64,000 nt of DNA from Candidatus Blautia stercorigallinarum (GCA_019112785.1 DXIQ01000038.1:1-64000); one strand, 5' to 3'. Positions 39,169-48,685 are shown, counted from the first letter of the stretch. Translations and numbers: made by a program. Notes: generated by a model from the sequence alone, not told the origin.

Positions 39169-40047
39169 ATGTTCTGGAAAAGAAGACCTCTGCAGAGTAA
39201 AAGTGAAGTCTGGATGAGAAACCTGGTTATGGGATTTCTGATCCTGTATATGACAATATTTCTGGTGATTCCTGTGATCATGGTAGTTGCAGGAAGTTTT
39301 CATCAGTGGAACCCGCTGAATCAGACCTACAACTGGCTGGGAGTGGATAACTACATCCGGATGTTTTCCTACCCTACCTTCTGGCAGTCCATGATCAATA
39401 CAGTCGTGTTCTGTGTAGTGGTAGTTGTTTTCCGGGTAGTCCTGGGTCTGGCTATTGCCTATGCCCTGAACTCTAAGATGACAAAGCATAAGACCTTCTT
39501 TCGGACGGTATTCTATATGCCTACAGTAACCCCTCTGGTAGCTGTGGCATACGTATGGATGATCATGTACAATCCTCAGTTTGGTCTTATTGACAAAATC
39601 TTCGGTCTGGATATAAACTGGCTTTATGACAGCAAGTTTGCCCTGCCTTCCCTGATGATCATGACTATCTGGAAGGATTTCGGATATGCAGTGATCCTGT
39701 TTCTGTCAGGCCTGTTGTCCCTGCCGGCAGACTGCTATGAATCCGCCAGCATTGACGGCGCCAACGCATGGCAGACTTTCCGCTATATCACCCTGCCCCT
39801 TCTGAAGCCCACCATGCTTTTTGTAGTGGTAACTTCCATCATCTCCTATCTCCAGGCTTATGTGCCGGTGCTGGTCATGACAAAGGGCGGACCGGGAACC
39901 TCTACATACTTAAGTTCTTACCTGGTATATGACCAGGCCTTTAAACAGTATAATTTCGGATATGCTTCCGCAATTTCCCTGTTTATTTTGGTACTGACGG
40001 CAATATTTACAGTGATCTCCTTTAAGGTCACAGGTGAGAAGAATTAG
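39169..40047 (+). CDS. Sugar ABC transporter permease (MalF type)
   Basis: This 292-aa protein has six membrane segments and the inner-membrane transport signature EAA loop (YESASIDGANAWQTFRYITLPLL at about 195-217), which docks the ATPase. It starts 12 bp after the binding protein with AGGAGGG upstream and is followed 12 bp later by the second permease. Confidence 0.94.
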   Translation: MFWKRRPLQSKSEVWMRNLVMGFLILYMTIFLVIPVIMVVAGSFHQWNPLNQTYNWLGVDNYIRMFSYPTFWQSMINTVVFCVVVVVFRVVLGLAIAYALNSKMTKHKTFFRTVFYMPTVTPLVAVAYVWMIMYNPQFGLIDKIFGLDINWLYDSKFALPSLMIMTIWKDFGYAVILFLSGLLSLPADCYESASIDGANAWQTFRYITLPLLKPTMLFVVVTSIISYLQAYVPVLVMTKGGPGTSTYLSSYLVYDQAFKQYNFGYASAISLFILVLTAIFTVISFKVTGEKN

Positions 40048-40059
40048 GAGGTGCCGGAT

Positions 40060-40881
40060 ATGAAACATAAAGTATTAAAAACCATATTATTTATCGTGCT
40101 CTGCCTGGCAGGAGTAGTCACAGTGCTTCCTTTTGTATGGATGGTATTTTCATCCTTTAAGACTAACGGGGAGATCGAAGCCCTGGAGCAGACCATCCTT
40201 CCAAAAGAGCCGATCCTTGACAACTATCTGAACCTTCAGGAAAACTTTAACTTCCTGGGATACTTTACCAACAGTATTATGATCGCAGTGATCGTAACGG
40301 TGCTGGTAGTCTATACAAGCTGTATCTGCGGTTATGTTCTGGGAAAATACCAGTTTAAAGGGAAAAATGTGATCTTCGGCTTTGTTATGATGACTATGAT
40401 GATCCCCTGGTCCGTAACCATTATCCCCAGATATACTATGTTTATGAAAGCAGGACTTCAGGATACCTATCTGTCCCTGATCCTGCCGGTCATGGTCAGC
40501 GGCTTCGGTATTTTTATGATGAAACAGAATATGGAGACTATTCCGGACGAGCTGATTGAAGCAGCCAGGATGGACGGATCCAACGAGTTCCAGACCTTCC
40601 ACAAGCTGATCCTGCCTCTGTGCAAAAACGGTATTTCGGCTATCGCCATCTTCCAGTTTCTGTGGGTATGGGAGGACTACCTGTGGCCTTATCTGATGAT
40701 CGACAGTGAAAACAAACAGCTGCTGGCTGTGGGACTGACACTGTTTAACGGAAGATATTCCACCGATTACGGCGGATTGTTTGCAGCTACCACTATTTCA
40801 ATCCTTCCTGTGATCATTGTATATGTGATCTTCCAGAAACGTTTTGTGGCAGGCGTGGCTTCAGGAGCTGTAAAGGGCTGA
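40060..40881 (+). CDS. Sugar ABC transporter permease (MalG type)
   Basis: This 273-aa protein has six membrane segments and the EAA loop LIEAARMDGSNEFQTFHKLILPL. ATG 40060 has AGGAGG at 8 nt; the upstream in-frame GTG 40051 overlaps that site and is rejected. It pairs with the MalF-type permease to form the membrane channel. Confidence 0.94.
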   Translation: MKHKVLKTILFIVLCLAGVVTVLPFVWMVFSSFKTNGEIEALEQTILPKEPILDNYLNLQENFNFLGYFTNSIMIAVIVTVLVVYTSCICGYVLGKYQFKGKNVIFGFVMMTMMIPWSVTIIPRYTMFMKAGLQDTYLSLILPVMVSGFGIFMMKQNMETIPDELIEAARMDGSNEFQTFHKLILPLCKNGISAIAIFQFLWVWEDYLWPYLMIDSENKQLLAVGLTLFNGRYSTDYGGLFAATTISILPVIIVYVIFQKRFVAGVASGAVKG

Positions 40882-40930
40882 TATTTATCTACGGTATTTT
40901 GACTTGAATGAAAAAACAGGAGGAGAGACA

Positions 40931-43363
40931 ATGAACAAAAATTGGAAGATTCAGGTAAATCCAAAAGCAGACACTGAGAATATCCTTCAGGGAGAAAAAT
41001 ACAGGATCACCATGCTTACAGAAGGCCTTGTCAGGTTGGAGTACAGTGAGGAAGGGATTTTTGAGGACCGGGCTACCCAGAGCGTGTGGAACCGGGATTT
41101 CCCTAAGGTGGATTTTACTTATAAAGAAACGGAGGATCAGCTGGAGATCTTTACCTCAATGATCCATCTGATCTATGACAAAAAGAAATTTTCTCCCAAT
41201 GGTTTATCTATCCAGGCAGTGGGAAATTTCAGCGCCTACGGAAGTATCTGGCATTACGGACAGGACTTTCAGGATCTGAAAGGAACTGCCAGGACCTTGG
41301 ATGAGGCAGACGGAGAAATCCCTCTGGAGCGGGGAATCATCGGAAGAAACGGATTTTCTGTGCTGGACGACAGCAAGTCTCTCCTTCTTGGGGAAGACGG
41401 CTGGATCCAGCCCAGGACCCACCAGGAAGAGGACCTGTATTTCTGGGGGTATGGACATGAGTATAAAAGAGCTCTGAAAGATTTCTATTATCTCTGCGGA
41501 AAAAGCCCCATGGTCCCCAGATACGCCTTAGGAAACTGGTGGAGCAGATATTATAAATATACGGAAGAATCTTATAAAGAACTGATGAACCGCTTTGAAA
41601 AGGAGCAGATTCCTTTTTCTGTGGCTGTTATTGATATGGACTGGCATCTGGTGGACATTGATCCCAAGTACGGAAGCGGCTGGACCGGATATACCTGGAA
41701 CAGAGATCTGTTTCCGGATCCGGAGGAGTTCCTTCAGTGGCTCCATGACCGGAATAAGAGGGTGACTTTGAATATCCATCCGGCAGACGGCGTCCGGGCC
41801 CATGAGGAACAGTACCGGGCAGTGGCAGAAGAAATGGGAGTAGATTGGGAGAAGGAACAGCCGGTAAACTTTGATCCGGCAGATCCCAAATTCCTGGAAG
41901 CATGCTTTAAGCATATTTTCCATCCTATGGAAGCGCAGGGAGTAGACTTCTGGTGGCTGGACTGGCAGTCCGGCGGTCTCAGTAAGGTGGAAGGACTGGA
42001 TCCTCTCTGGGTGCTGAACCATTATCATTACCTGGACAGCGGCAGAGACGGAAAACGGCCTATGACCTTTTCCAGATACGCAGGACCGGGAAGCCACCGT
42101 TATCCTGTAGGATTTTCCGGAGATACCATTGTAACCTGGGCCTCTCTGGCTTTCCAGCCTTACTTTACAGCTACGGCCTCGAATATCGGATACGGCATGT
42201 GGAGCCACGATATCGGCGGCCATATGATGGGGATCAAAGATGACGAGATGGCAGGACGCTGGCTTCAGTTTGGCGTATTTTCTCCGGTTATGCGTCTCCA
42301 CTCCAGCAGCAGCGAATTTAATGCAAAGGAACCCTGGAGATACCGGAAGGACATCGCAGATATGATGAAAGACTTCCTCCGGCTGAGACATGGGCTGGTA
42401 CCTTACCTTTATACCATGAACTACCGGGCTTATGAGGAAGACCTGCCTCTGGTGCTTCCTATGTACTATGATTATCCGGAAGCCAGGGAAGCTTATGAAG
42501 TGCCAAACGAGTATTTCTTCGGCAGCCAGCTTCTGTGCGCGCCTATTACAGCACCTCAGATCAGCCGTCTGAATGTAGGAAAGGTAAAAGTCTGGCTTCC
42601 GGAAGGAACCTGGTATGATGTATTTACCGGCATGAGATACCGGGGCGGAAGAATGATGAATATGTACCGGGGACTGTCTTCTTTTCCGGTGCTGGTAAAA
42701 GCAGGGGCCATTATTCCTATGACAGAGGAACTGGAGAGTATCCAGAAAAACCCGATAAAGATGTGTCTCCATGTATATCCGGGAGGAGAGGGAAGTTTCC
42801 TTCTCTACGAAGATGACAATGAAACAGAAGATTACAAAAAAGGCAGTTTTGTAAAGACTCCTGTAACCTTTTCCTGGAACAGCGAGGAGAAGACGGCAGA
42901 GCTGGTCATTAAAGCGCCCCAGGGAAACCGGGAACTTCTGCCCGAGAAGAGAAACTGGAAAGTGATCTTCCATGGCATAGAGCCCTGTCAGACAGAAGCG
43001 GCAGCAGAGCTTTCCTGGGAAGGTTTCCCGGAAACCACAGTGAGGATCCTGGAAGCAGGGGAAAGCAGCCTGGGAGAGATCACTTATGACAGAAAAAACG
43101 CCAGCCTGTGCTGTGATCTGGGAGAACAGGATCCTGCCAAGGAGATCCGCATTCTCCTGAGAGATATCAAAGAGAAAGAAAATGATATTGCCGCCTGTGC
43201 TTTTGACTTCCTGAATCAGGCAGAGATTGAATTTGTATTGAAAGACATTCTTTATCAGATGATCAGAGAAGGAGAAGATAAGACCATATTATTGTCCCAG
43301 CTTCAGGCTATGGAACTGGATCCGGAGCTGCTGGGAGTGCTGACAGAGATCATAACGGCGTAG
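40931..43363 (+). CDS. Glycoside hydrolase family 31 (alpha-glucosidase type)
   Basis: This 810-aa enzyme has the N-terminal beta-sandwich, the (beta/alpha)8 barrel with nucleophile Asp344 in WWLDWQSG and acid/base Asp398 in GFSGDT, and C-terminal beta domains. There is no signal peptide, so it should act in the cytoplasm on the sugar brought in by the adjacent transporter. GH31 includes alpha-glucosidases, alpha-xylosidases and transferases, and the sequence alone does not settle the substrate. An additional helical tail of about 60 residues (from about 750) follows. AGGAGG precedes the ATG. Confidence 0.92.
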   Translation: MNKNWKIQVNPKADTENILQGEKYRITMLTEGLVRLEYSEEGIFEDRATQSVWNRDFPKVDFTYKETEDQLEIFTSMIHLIYDKKKFSPNGLSIQAVGNFSAYGSIWHYGQDFQDLKGTARTLDEADGEIPLERGIIGRNGFSVLDDSKSLLLGEDGWIQPRTHQEEDLYFWGYGHEYKRALKDFYYLCGKSPMVPRYALGNWWSRYYKYTEESYKELMNRFEKEQIPFSVAVIDMDWHLVDIDPKYGSGWTGYTWNRDLFPDPEEFLQWLHDRNKRVTLNIHPADGVRAHEEQYRAVAEEMGVDWEKEQPVNFDPADPKFLEACFKHIFHPMEAQGVDFWWLDWQSGGLSKVEGLDPLWVLNHYHYLDSGRDGKRPMTFSRYAGPGSHRYPVGFSGDTIVTWASLAFQPYFTATASNIGYGMWSHDIGGHMMGIKDDEMAGRWLQFGVFSPVMRLHSSSSEFNAKEPWRYRKDIADMMKDFLRLRHGLVPYLYTMNYRAYEEDLPLVLPMYYDYPEAREAYEVPNEYFFGSQLLCAPITAPQISRLNVGKVKVWLPEGTWYDVFTGMRYRGGRMMNMYRGLSSFPVLVKAGAIIPMTEELESIQKNPIKMCLHVYPGGEGSFLLYEDDNETEDYKKGSFVKTPVTFSWNSEEKTAELVIKAPQGNRELLPEKRNWKVIFHGIEPCQTEAAAELSWEGFPETTVRILEAGESSLGEITYDRKNASLCCDLGEQDPAKEIRILLRDIKEKENDIAACAFDFLNQAEIEFVLKDILYQMIREGEDKTILLSQLQAMELDPELLGVLTEIITA

Positions 43364-43382
43364 AAGGGAATATAAAGAGAAA

Positions 43383-43415
43383 ACAGGACCGGGAAATCCA
43401 GATTCCCGGTCCTGT
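43383..43415 (-). terminator. Terminator between GH31 and thiT
   Basis: The 13-bp arms ACAGGACCGGGAA and TTCCCGGTCCTGT pair around a 7-nt loop. The minus strand continues with TTTTCTCTTTAT, so it mainly terminates thiT. The plus side lacks a T run, but the stem may still serve the GH31 operon. Confidence 0.8.
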
Positions 43416-43458
43416 GGCCTTCTTTGGGTCGCAAAATATTTGCGACGATTTATGAACT

Positions 43459-44124
43459 TTACTGCAGAGCTGTCTGTTTTACCCGGTTCAGTGCCTTGGA
43501 CACTGCAGGGATTGAAATGATGATCACGGTAATGATCCCTTCTACAAGCAGGTAGCTGTAGTTGTATACAATGGGATATATGCTGGTAAGTGCCTTTGGA
43601 AAATTATCCGGCATATAGTCCATCCAGTAGAGGTAACCGCCCAGGGCATGAAAGGCGCCTCTTGCAATAACGGCAGCTATGTAGCCTTTCAGCAGACCGT
43701 GTTTGCTCTTTGCAAAGAATCCTGCTATGCCCAGAGCTGCAAAAGCCAGGATATAGTCGCAGCATACCTGGAAGAATGAAAGCACATAAGGCTCCTGGAT
43801 AAACTGCAGGATGCCGTATGCCAGACCTACTAAGACTCCGGTTTTCGGGCCATACCAGTTTGCTACCAGGACAATGAAAAGCATGCTGCACAGGGTCACG
43901 CTTCCGCCCCAGGGCATATTAAACAGCTTCAGATAAGATGTGATAAATGCCAGAGCCATAGCCATGGCGCAGAATACAAGTTGTCTGGTTCCCATCTTTT
44001 TCTTTTCTGAAATCCTGCCTGCAAAGATAAGAGCAACTACAAAAAGGATGATCCCTGCAGCAACGCAGAGTACATATCCGGCGGTAGTCAGTCCTCCTTC
44101 TGCATTAACAAGAAATTGAAACAT
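43459..44124 (-). CDS. thiT: Thiamine transporter ThiT (ECF substrate-binding component)
   Basis: This 221-aa membrane protein has about six hydrophobic segments and the ThiT (YuaJ) features, with conserved aromatic and acidic residues in GGSVTLCSMLFIVLVANWYGPKTG and the YGILQFIQEPY stretch. In this family it binds thiamine with an energising EcfA-EcfA'-EcfT module that is usually encoded elsewhere. A TPP riboswitch precedes it. It has an extra N-terminal hydrophobic segment (about 12-35) before the ThiT core. Confidence 0.92.
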   Translation of the reverse strand: MFQFLVNAEGGLTTAGYVLCVAAGIILFVVALIFAGRISEKKKMGTRQLVFCAMAMALAFITSYLKLFNMPWGGSVTLCSMLFIVLVANWYGPKTGVLVGLAYGILQFIQEPYVLSFFQVCCDYILAFAALGIAGFFAKSKHGLLKGYIAAVIARGAFHALGGYLYWMDYMPDNFPKALTSIYPIVYNYSYLLVEGIITVIIISIPAVSKALNRVKQTALQ

Positions 44125-44178
44125 AAAAAATCCCTCCTGTTCCCAAGACTGAAAACAAAAGGGCTGTAGTAAAAGAAC

Positions 44179-44266
44179 GCATCCCTACGTTGGCATTATC
44201 CAAATCAGGTTATGGGTCGAAGCTTACAACTTCCTCTCAGCCTGTGGCACAAGCTCCCCTTGTTAT
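44179..44266 (-). promoter_or_regulatory. TPP riboswitch controlling thiT
   Basis: The minus strand has the conserved thi-box parts in order: GGGGAGC near the 5' end, GGCTGAGAGGAAG, then CGACCCATAACCTGATTTGG and ATAATGCCAACGTAGGGA. These bind thiamine pyrophosphate and reduce expression. A promoter lies 30 bp upstream (44294-44322). Confidence 0.96.
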
Positions 44267-44293
44267 CAATCTTATGTAATTTAACCGGACTTT

Positions 44294-44322
44294 ATGATAT
44301 ACACATCCGGAAAAAATGTCAA
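44294..44322 (-). promoter_or_regulatory. thiT promoter
   Basis: On the minus strand TTGACA (44317-44322) and TATCAT (44294-44299) with a 17-bp spacer. It drives the riboswitch leader. Confidence 0.82.
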
Positions 44323-44416
44323 GAGTGGAAATAGGATAGGAAAGGTTATAATATCATTGAGGCGGAGAAGAATTTTTTAAATCGTACCGTCGAGATTACC
44401 ATTTCCTTACTTTCTG

Positions 44417-44674
44417 CCGTAGAGAGGAGTTGGGTTGTATGGTAGGAATCGCAATGTTTGGGTTTTCTGCCGTAGAGAGGAGACGAATTATACGGTCGGA
44501 ATCGGGATGTTTGGATTTTTTGACGTAGAGAGGAGTCAAATCATACGGTCGGAATCGGGATATTTGGATTTTCTGCCGTAGAGAGGAGACGAATTATACG
44601 GTCGGAATCAGGATATTTGGATTTTAGGCCGTAGAGTGAAGACGGGTCGGGATCCAGACATTCGGATTTTCCTG
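44417..44674. repeat. 53-bp tandem repeat array, five units
   Basis: Units start at 44417, 44470, 44523, 44576 and 44629, each with CCGTAGAGAGGAG (or ACGTAGAG) followed by a conserved GGTCGGAATC and TTTGGATTTT. The period is exactly 53 bp; the last unit is shorter (about 46 bp) and more diverged, and a degenerate copy may precede the first (44364-44416). The period is not a multiple of three, so it does not code for repeats. It fills the gap between the thiT promoter and the pgcA terminator. There are no variable spacers, so it is not a CRISPR array. Confidence 0.9.
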
Positions 44675-44696
44675 TTCTGGATGTTTCGGATAAAGA

Positions 44697-44735
44697 GAAT
44701 AACAGACGGTCCGCTTTGCGAACCGCCTGTTATTC
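44697..44735 (-). terminator. Terminator after pgcA
   Basis: GAATAACAG and CTGTTATTC arms extend through GCGGTTCGC-like inner pairing to make a 39-nt hairpin. On the minus strand it is followed by TCTTTATC. It lies about 65 bp after the pgcA stop. Confidence 0.7.
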
Positions 44736-44801
44736 ATGACAATAGGCAGTTTCCAGGATATATCTGCCGCTTGTTTAAAAGCATTATAATTTTATCTGTT
44801 T

Positions 44802-46484
44802 TTATGCCATGATCGGCTTCATTGCTTCAGAAAGTTTATCTTTCTCAGCCTGAGCTTCGGCCAGGTCTTTGCCAAGGGTTGTATAGTATACTTTGATCTT
44901 TGGCTCTGTTCCTGAAGGACGAACGATAACAGTTTCTTTGTTCTCCAGTTTGTAGATGAGAACATTGGCGGAAGGAAGTCCGGTTTCTTTCGGTTTTGTA
45001 TAGTCGGTTACGCTTACAACCTTGTATCCTGCGATTTCTGCCGGAGGATTCTTTCTCAGACCTTCCATGATACCGGCCATCTTGTCCATGCCGCTTAATC
45101 CGGGGAATTCAAAGCTGTCGATCTTGTTCAGGTACCGGCCGTACTGTGCGTAGATCTCTTCCATTCTCTGTTTCAGAGAGCTTCCGATACTTCTGTAGTA
45201 AGCTGCCATCTCACAGATCAGCATAGAGCCGATGATGGCGTCTTTGTCACGGACATAAGGACCTGCCAGGTATCCGTAGCTTTCCTCGAATCCGAAGATG
45301 AAACGGTCAACTTCTCCGGCAGCTTCCAGCTGTGCGATCTGATCGCCGATCCACTTAAAGCCTGTAAGAACGCTTCTCAGTTCCACGCCGTAATGTTCAG
45401 CTACTGCATCTGCCAGTGGAGTGGAAACGATAGATTTTACAGCTACTGCTTTCTCAGGCATAGTGCCTTTCTCAATACGTCCTGCGCAGATATAGTCCAG
45501 AAGGAGTACGCCTACTTCATTTCCGCTTACCAGTTCATAAGAACCGTCCGGGCACTTCATGGCGATACCTACACGGTCTGCATCCGGGTCAGTTGCCAGC
45601 ATCAGGTCTGCGCCGGTTTCTTTTGCCAGATTCAGGCCCTGCTCCAGAGCCTCGAAGATTTCAGGGTTCGGATAGCTGCAGGTGGTAAAGTAGCCGTTTG
45701 GATATTCCTGATCAGGAACGATGGTAACGTCAGTGATGCCAATATCCTTTAATACCTGAGTTACAGGTACCAGACCGGAACCGTTCAGAGGGCTGTATAC
45801 CAGTTTCAGGCCGGCTGTCTTGCACAGACCCGGACGAACCTGTCTGGATTCGATAGCTTCATAAAGAGCTTTCTTACAGTCATCTCCTACGAAACGGATA
45901 AATCCTTCCTCAACACCCTGAGCAAAAGACATATATTTTGCACCTGTAAGTACATCTGTTTTCTGGATTTCGTCATATACAATAGCGGCTGCATCGTCGG
46001 TCATCTGGCAGCCGTCAGGACCGTAAGCTTTGTAACCGTTGTATTTTGCAGGGTTATGGGAGGCTGTTACCATGATACCTGCGTTGCAGTTATAATATCT
46101 TGTGGCAAAGGAAAGGGCCGGAACAGGCATTAATGCGTCGTAGATTCTTACCTTAATGCCGTTTGCTGCCAGTACTCCGGCTGCGTTTTTGGCAAATACG
46201 TCACTTTTCAGACGGCTGTCATAGCTGATAGCAACAGTCTGTGTGCCGCCCTGCGTCTTAACCCAGTTGGCAAGTCCCTGTGTAGCCTGACGCACTACAT
46301 AGATATTCATACGGTTTGTTCCTGCGCCTAATACGCCCCGAAGTCCGGCTGTACCAAACTTCAGTGCCACTGCGAAACGTTCTTTGATCTCATCATCATT
46401 TCCTTCGATCCGGGATAATTCCGGGTTTAAATCCGCATCCTCCAGATCTGCGTTTAACCAACGCTTGTACTCTTCCTGATACAT
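44802..46484 (-). CDS. pgcA: Phosphoglucomutase / phosphomannomutase (PgcA family)
   Basis: This 560-aa alpha-D-phosphohexomutase should convert glucose-6-phosphate and glucose-1-phosphate. It has the phosphoserine loop TASHNPAKYNG (about 135-145), the magnesium loop DPDADRVG, the sugar-binding GFEESYGY and the C-terminal phosphate-binding RPSGTEPKIK. ATG 46484 has GGAG at 8 nt. The frame extends to 46508. Of the B. subtilis types it looks closest to PgcA (YhxB). Confidence 0.94.
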   Translation of the reverse strand: MYQEEYKRWLNADLEDADLNPELSRIEGNDDEIKERFAVALKFGTAGLRGVLGAGTNRMNIYVVRQATQGLANWVKTQGGTQTVAISYDSRLKSDVFAKNAAGVLAANGIKVRIYDALMPVPALSFATRYYNCNAGIMVTASHNPAKYNGYKAYGPDGCQMTDDAAAIVYDEIQKTDVLTGAKYMSFAQGVEEGFIRFVGDDCKKALYEAIESRQVRPGLCKTAGLKLVYSPLNGSGLVPVTQVLKDIGITDVTIVPDQEYPNGYFTTCSYPNPEIFEALEQGLNLAKETGADLMLATDPDADRVGIAMKCPDGSYELVSGNEVGVLLLDYICAGRIEKGTMPEKAVAVKSIVSTPLADAVAEHYGVELRSVLTGFKWIGDQIAQLEAAGEVDRFIFGFEESYGYLAGPYVRDKDAIIGSMLICEMAAYYRSIGSSLKQRMEEIYAQYGRYLNKIDSFEFPGLSGMDKMAGIMEGLRKNPPAEIAGYKVVSVTDYTKPKETGLPSANVLIYKLENKETVIVRPSGTEPKIKVYYTTLGKDLAEAQAEKDKLSEAMKPIMA

Positions 46485-46592
46485 TTTTACCACTCCTACT
46501 ATTTTCATTATAGTTTTTTTGTGAAATAATCACAATCGGTACTACTAATATACCATGTTTGGAGGAGAACGGCAATCATTCCCTGAAGGTTT

Positions 46593-47015
46593 TTATCGGG
46601 TTTTTTCACAGATCCATTGTTCTGCTTTTCTGCGTTTCAGGTCTTTTTCCAGCATGGCAAGATCCTCTCCGAAGAAACGGTATACCATCTCTACTGTACT
46701 GTTCTGCCTTTGGGCCATGGCAGCAGCTTCTTCTTCCAGTTCCCGGCGGGTTACGGAAAAATTTTCACGGGCGATGATATCCTTGATCACCAGATCATAT
46801 TTCGCCTCATAGTACGCAGCCTGACGGAGTTCATCCTCCATCTGTTCCAGTTCCCCGTCGGCGTCAAAATGGTGAGGACCTCCGGTAAGAGTGTCATAAC
46901 GCATCCGGTGCCGCATCTCCAGACGTATATAATTCAGCTCATTCTCAAGAGCCTGCCGGGGTACTTCTATAGGATAATCCATTATAAAGCGGCGGATCTG
47001 TTCTTCTTTATTCAT
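46593..47015 (-). CDS. Stand-alone trigger-factor C-domain-like protein
   Basis: This 140-aa protein is mostly helical and resembles the C-terminal chaperone domain of trigger factor: 'YPIEVPRQALENEL' near the start, 'VTRRELEEEAAAMAQRQNSTVEMVYRFFG' in the middle and 'DLKRRKAEQWI' near the end. It has neither the ribosome-binding nor the prolyl-isomerase domain of full trigger factor. The ATG overlaps the upstream chaperonin stop by 1 bp (TGATG), with GGGAGG before it, so the two are translationally coupled. The inferred role is a partner chaperone or substrate adaptor. The similarity is by motif pattern only. Confidence 0.7.
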   Translation of the reverse strand: MNKEEQIRRFIMDYPIEVPRQALENELNYIRLEMRHRMRYDTLTGGPHHFDADGELEQMEDELRQAAYYEAKYDLVIKDIIARENFSVTRRELEEEAAAMAQRQNSTVEMVYRFFGEDLAMLEKDLKRRKAEQWICEKTR

Positions 47016-48646
47016 CAGTCTGAACCTCCCTCTGATTTTTTCTTTCCGGAAATACCGGCTGCAGCGGTAGCGATAGTCCCGGTTGCGGATAAAGCATTTT
47101 CAAAGGCCAGACGGGTCACTTTGGCAGAATCCACAATGCCGGCGGCTGCCATGTTGATATATCTTTCCGTATTGATGTCGTATCCGGTTCCAGGCTCTTC
47201 CTCCAGAAGCTTTTCCGTTATGAAGGCCCCGTCCAATCCTGCATTATCCAGGATCTGGCGGGCAGGGGCTTTCAGAGCCTGGTATACAGCCAAAAAGCCA
47301 AAACGTTCATCTCCAGTTAACGTATCTCCGGCGGCTTTTATCTTGGGGGCGATATTCAGCAGAGCAACGCCGCCGCCTGGAAGGATCCCTTCCTCACAGG
47401 AGGCACGGGCGGCGCAGACGCCATCTTCCACCCGCATTTTCCGTTCCCAGATTTCCGGCTCGGTCTGGCCTCCTACATGGATATAGGCCACTCCGGAGAC
47501 AAATTTAGCCAGACGCTCTTTATAACGGTTCCGGTTAAAGTCATAATCTGTATGCTCAGAAAGATACCGCAGTTCCTGAATACGTTTCTGTATCTTTTCC
47601 GGGTCGCCTCCGGGGCCTGTGATCATAGTCTGTTTTCCGGTTACTTTAACATAATGGGCAGTGCCCAGCATTTCCCGGGTTACCTTTCTGATATTAAAGC
47701 CCAGCTCACCGGTGATATAAACGCCCCCGGTCTGAAGGGCCAGGTCTTCCATCCGCCAGCGCCGTCCTTCTCCATATTCCGGCGCATTGACACAGACAAT
47801 ATCCATATCTCCCTCTATCCGGTTCTGCATAATAAGCCCTAGTGCCTTATCCTTTACTCCCTCCGAGATGATCAGACAGGGATGTCCGTCCTCTGCAGCC
47901 AGGATCAGATAAGGGATCAGATCCTGAGGATCGGTAAAGGTATTATCGCAGAGGAGAATATAGGGATCCTGCAGTTCAGCGATCTGCTGCTCTTTATCTG
48001 TACACATTACAGGGTCTGTATAGCCCCTGTCAAAGACGATCCCTTCCTGGATTTCCAGAGTGGTTTCTGCTCTCTGAGATTCGTCTACGTTAATAACTCC
48101 TTCCAGTCCTACAGCAGAAAAAGCTTCGCTGATCATACGGCCCAGCTCTTCGTCCTGACAGGAGATGGAAGCGGCTTTTGCGATATCCTGAGAAGTTTTT
48201 ACAGGAACCGCCATTTTTTTCAGTTCCTCAAGAACAATATTTGCGGCTTGTTTCATGCCTCTGCGCACCGCCAGGGGATTGGCTCCGGCAGCAGCTGCGT
48301 GGAAGGCCTCATGGAGAAGGACCTGGGTCAGCAGGGCGGTAGTGCTGGTGCCGTCACCGGCAGAATCGTTGGTCCTTGCCGCGACTTCTTTCAGCAGCTG
48401 AACACCCATATTTTTCAGAGGCTCTTTCAGGATCAGGCTCCGGGCTATTGTGGCGCCGTCGTTCGTAACCAGTATGTGAGCTCCCGGCTGAGGAGCATCG
48501 GAATAGTCGGCTCCTCTCAGGCCGGCTTTCTGGTGCATGGCAACATTCCGTCCTTCAGGTCCCAGTGTATATTTAATAGAGTCAGCCAGGACATCTACGC
48601 CGGCCATCAGGCCCAGCCAGGTGTCCATATCATCTGTAATGTTCAT
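47015..48646 (-). CDS. Divergent GroEL-type chaperonin
   Basis: This 543-aa group I chaperonin keeps the ATPase residues: LGPEGRN (28-34), TNDGATIAR (61-69), the nucleotide motif AGDGTST (96-102, catalytic Asp) and RVEDGV with the Asp398-equivalent, plus EEGILPGGG. It differs from a housekeeping GroEL by about 14 extra residues in the equatorial stem-loop (about 43-58), a changed apical domain and a lysine-rich tail instead of GGM repeats. No groES is nearby and no CIRCE element precedes it. Its promoter carries an ATAC-N10-GTAT operator. It is a paralogue for special duty and not the main heat-shock GroEL. Confidence 0.9.
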   Translation of the reverse strand: MNITDDMDTWLGLMAGVDVLADSIKYTLGPEGRNVAMHQKAGLRGADYSDAPQPGAHILVTNDGATIARSLILKEPLKNMGVQLLKEVAARTNDSAGDGTSTTALLTQVLLHEAFHAAAAGANPLAVRRGMKQAANIVLEELKKMAVPVKTSQDIAKAASISCQDEELGRMISEAFSAVGLEGVINVDESQRAETTLEIQEGIVFDRGYTDPVMCTDKEQQIAELQDPYILLCDNTFTDPQDLIPYLILAAEDGHPCLIISEGVKDKALGLIMQNRIEGDMDIVCVNAPEYGEGRRWRMEDLALQTGGVYITGELGFNIRKVTREMLGTAHYVKVTGKQTMITGPGGDPEKIQKRIQELRYLSEHTDYDFNRNRYKERLAKFVSGVAYIHVGGQTEPEIWERKMRVEDGVCAARASCEEGILPGGGVALLNIAPKIKAAGDTLTGDERFGFLAVYQALKAPARQILDNAGLDGAFITEKLLEEEPGTGYDINTERYINMAAAGIVDSAKVTRLAFENALSATGTIATAAAGISGKKKSEGGSD

Positions 48647-48685
48647 ATGGAAAACCTCCTTATGTTAAGCAGTATTTCGGTCTTT

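Noticed and set aside
41528-42973. Long minus-strand reading frame opposite the GH31 gene (481 aa)
   Set aside because: It is an antisense shadow of a well-supported GH31 gene, with histidine- and proline-rich composition unlike a real protein.
44417-44674. CRISPR array
   Set aside because: The units repeat over their whole length with no variable spacers, and no cas gene is in the window.
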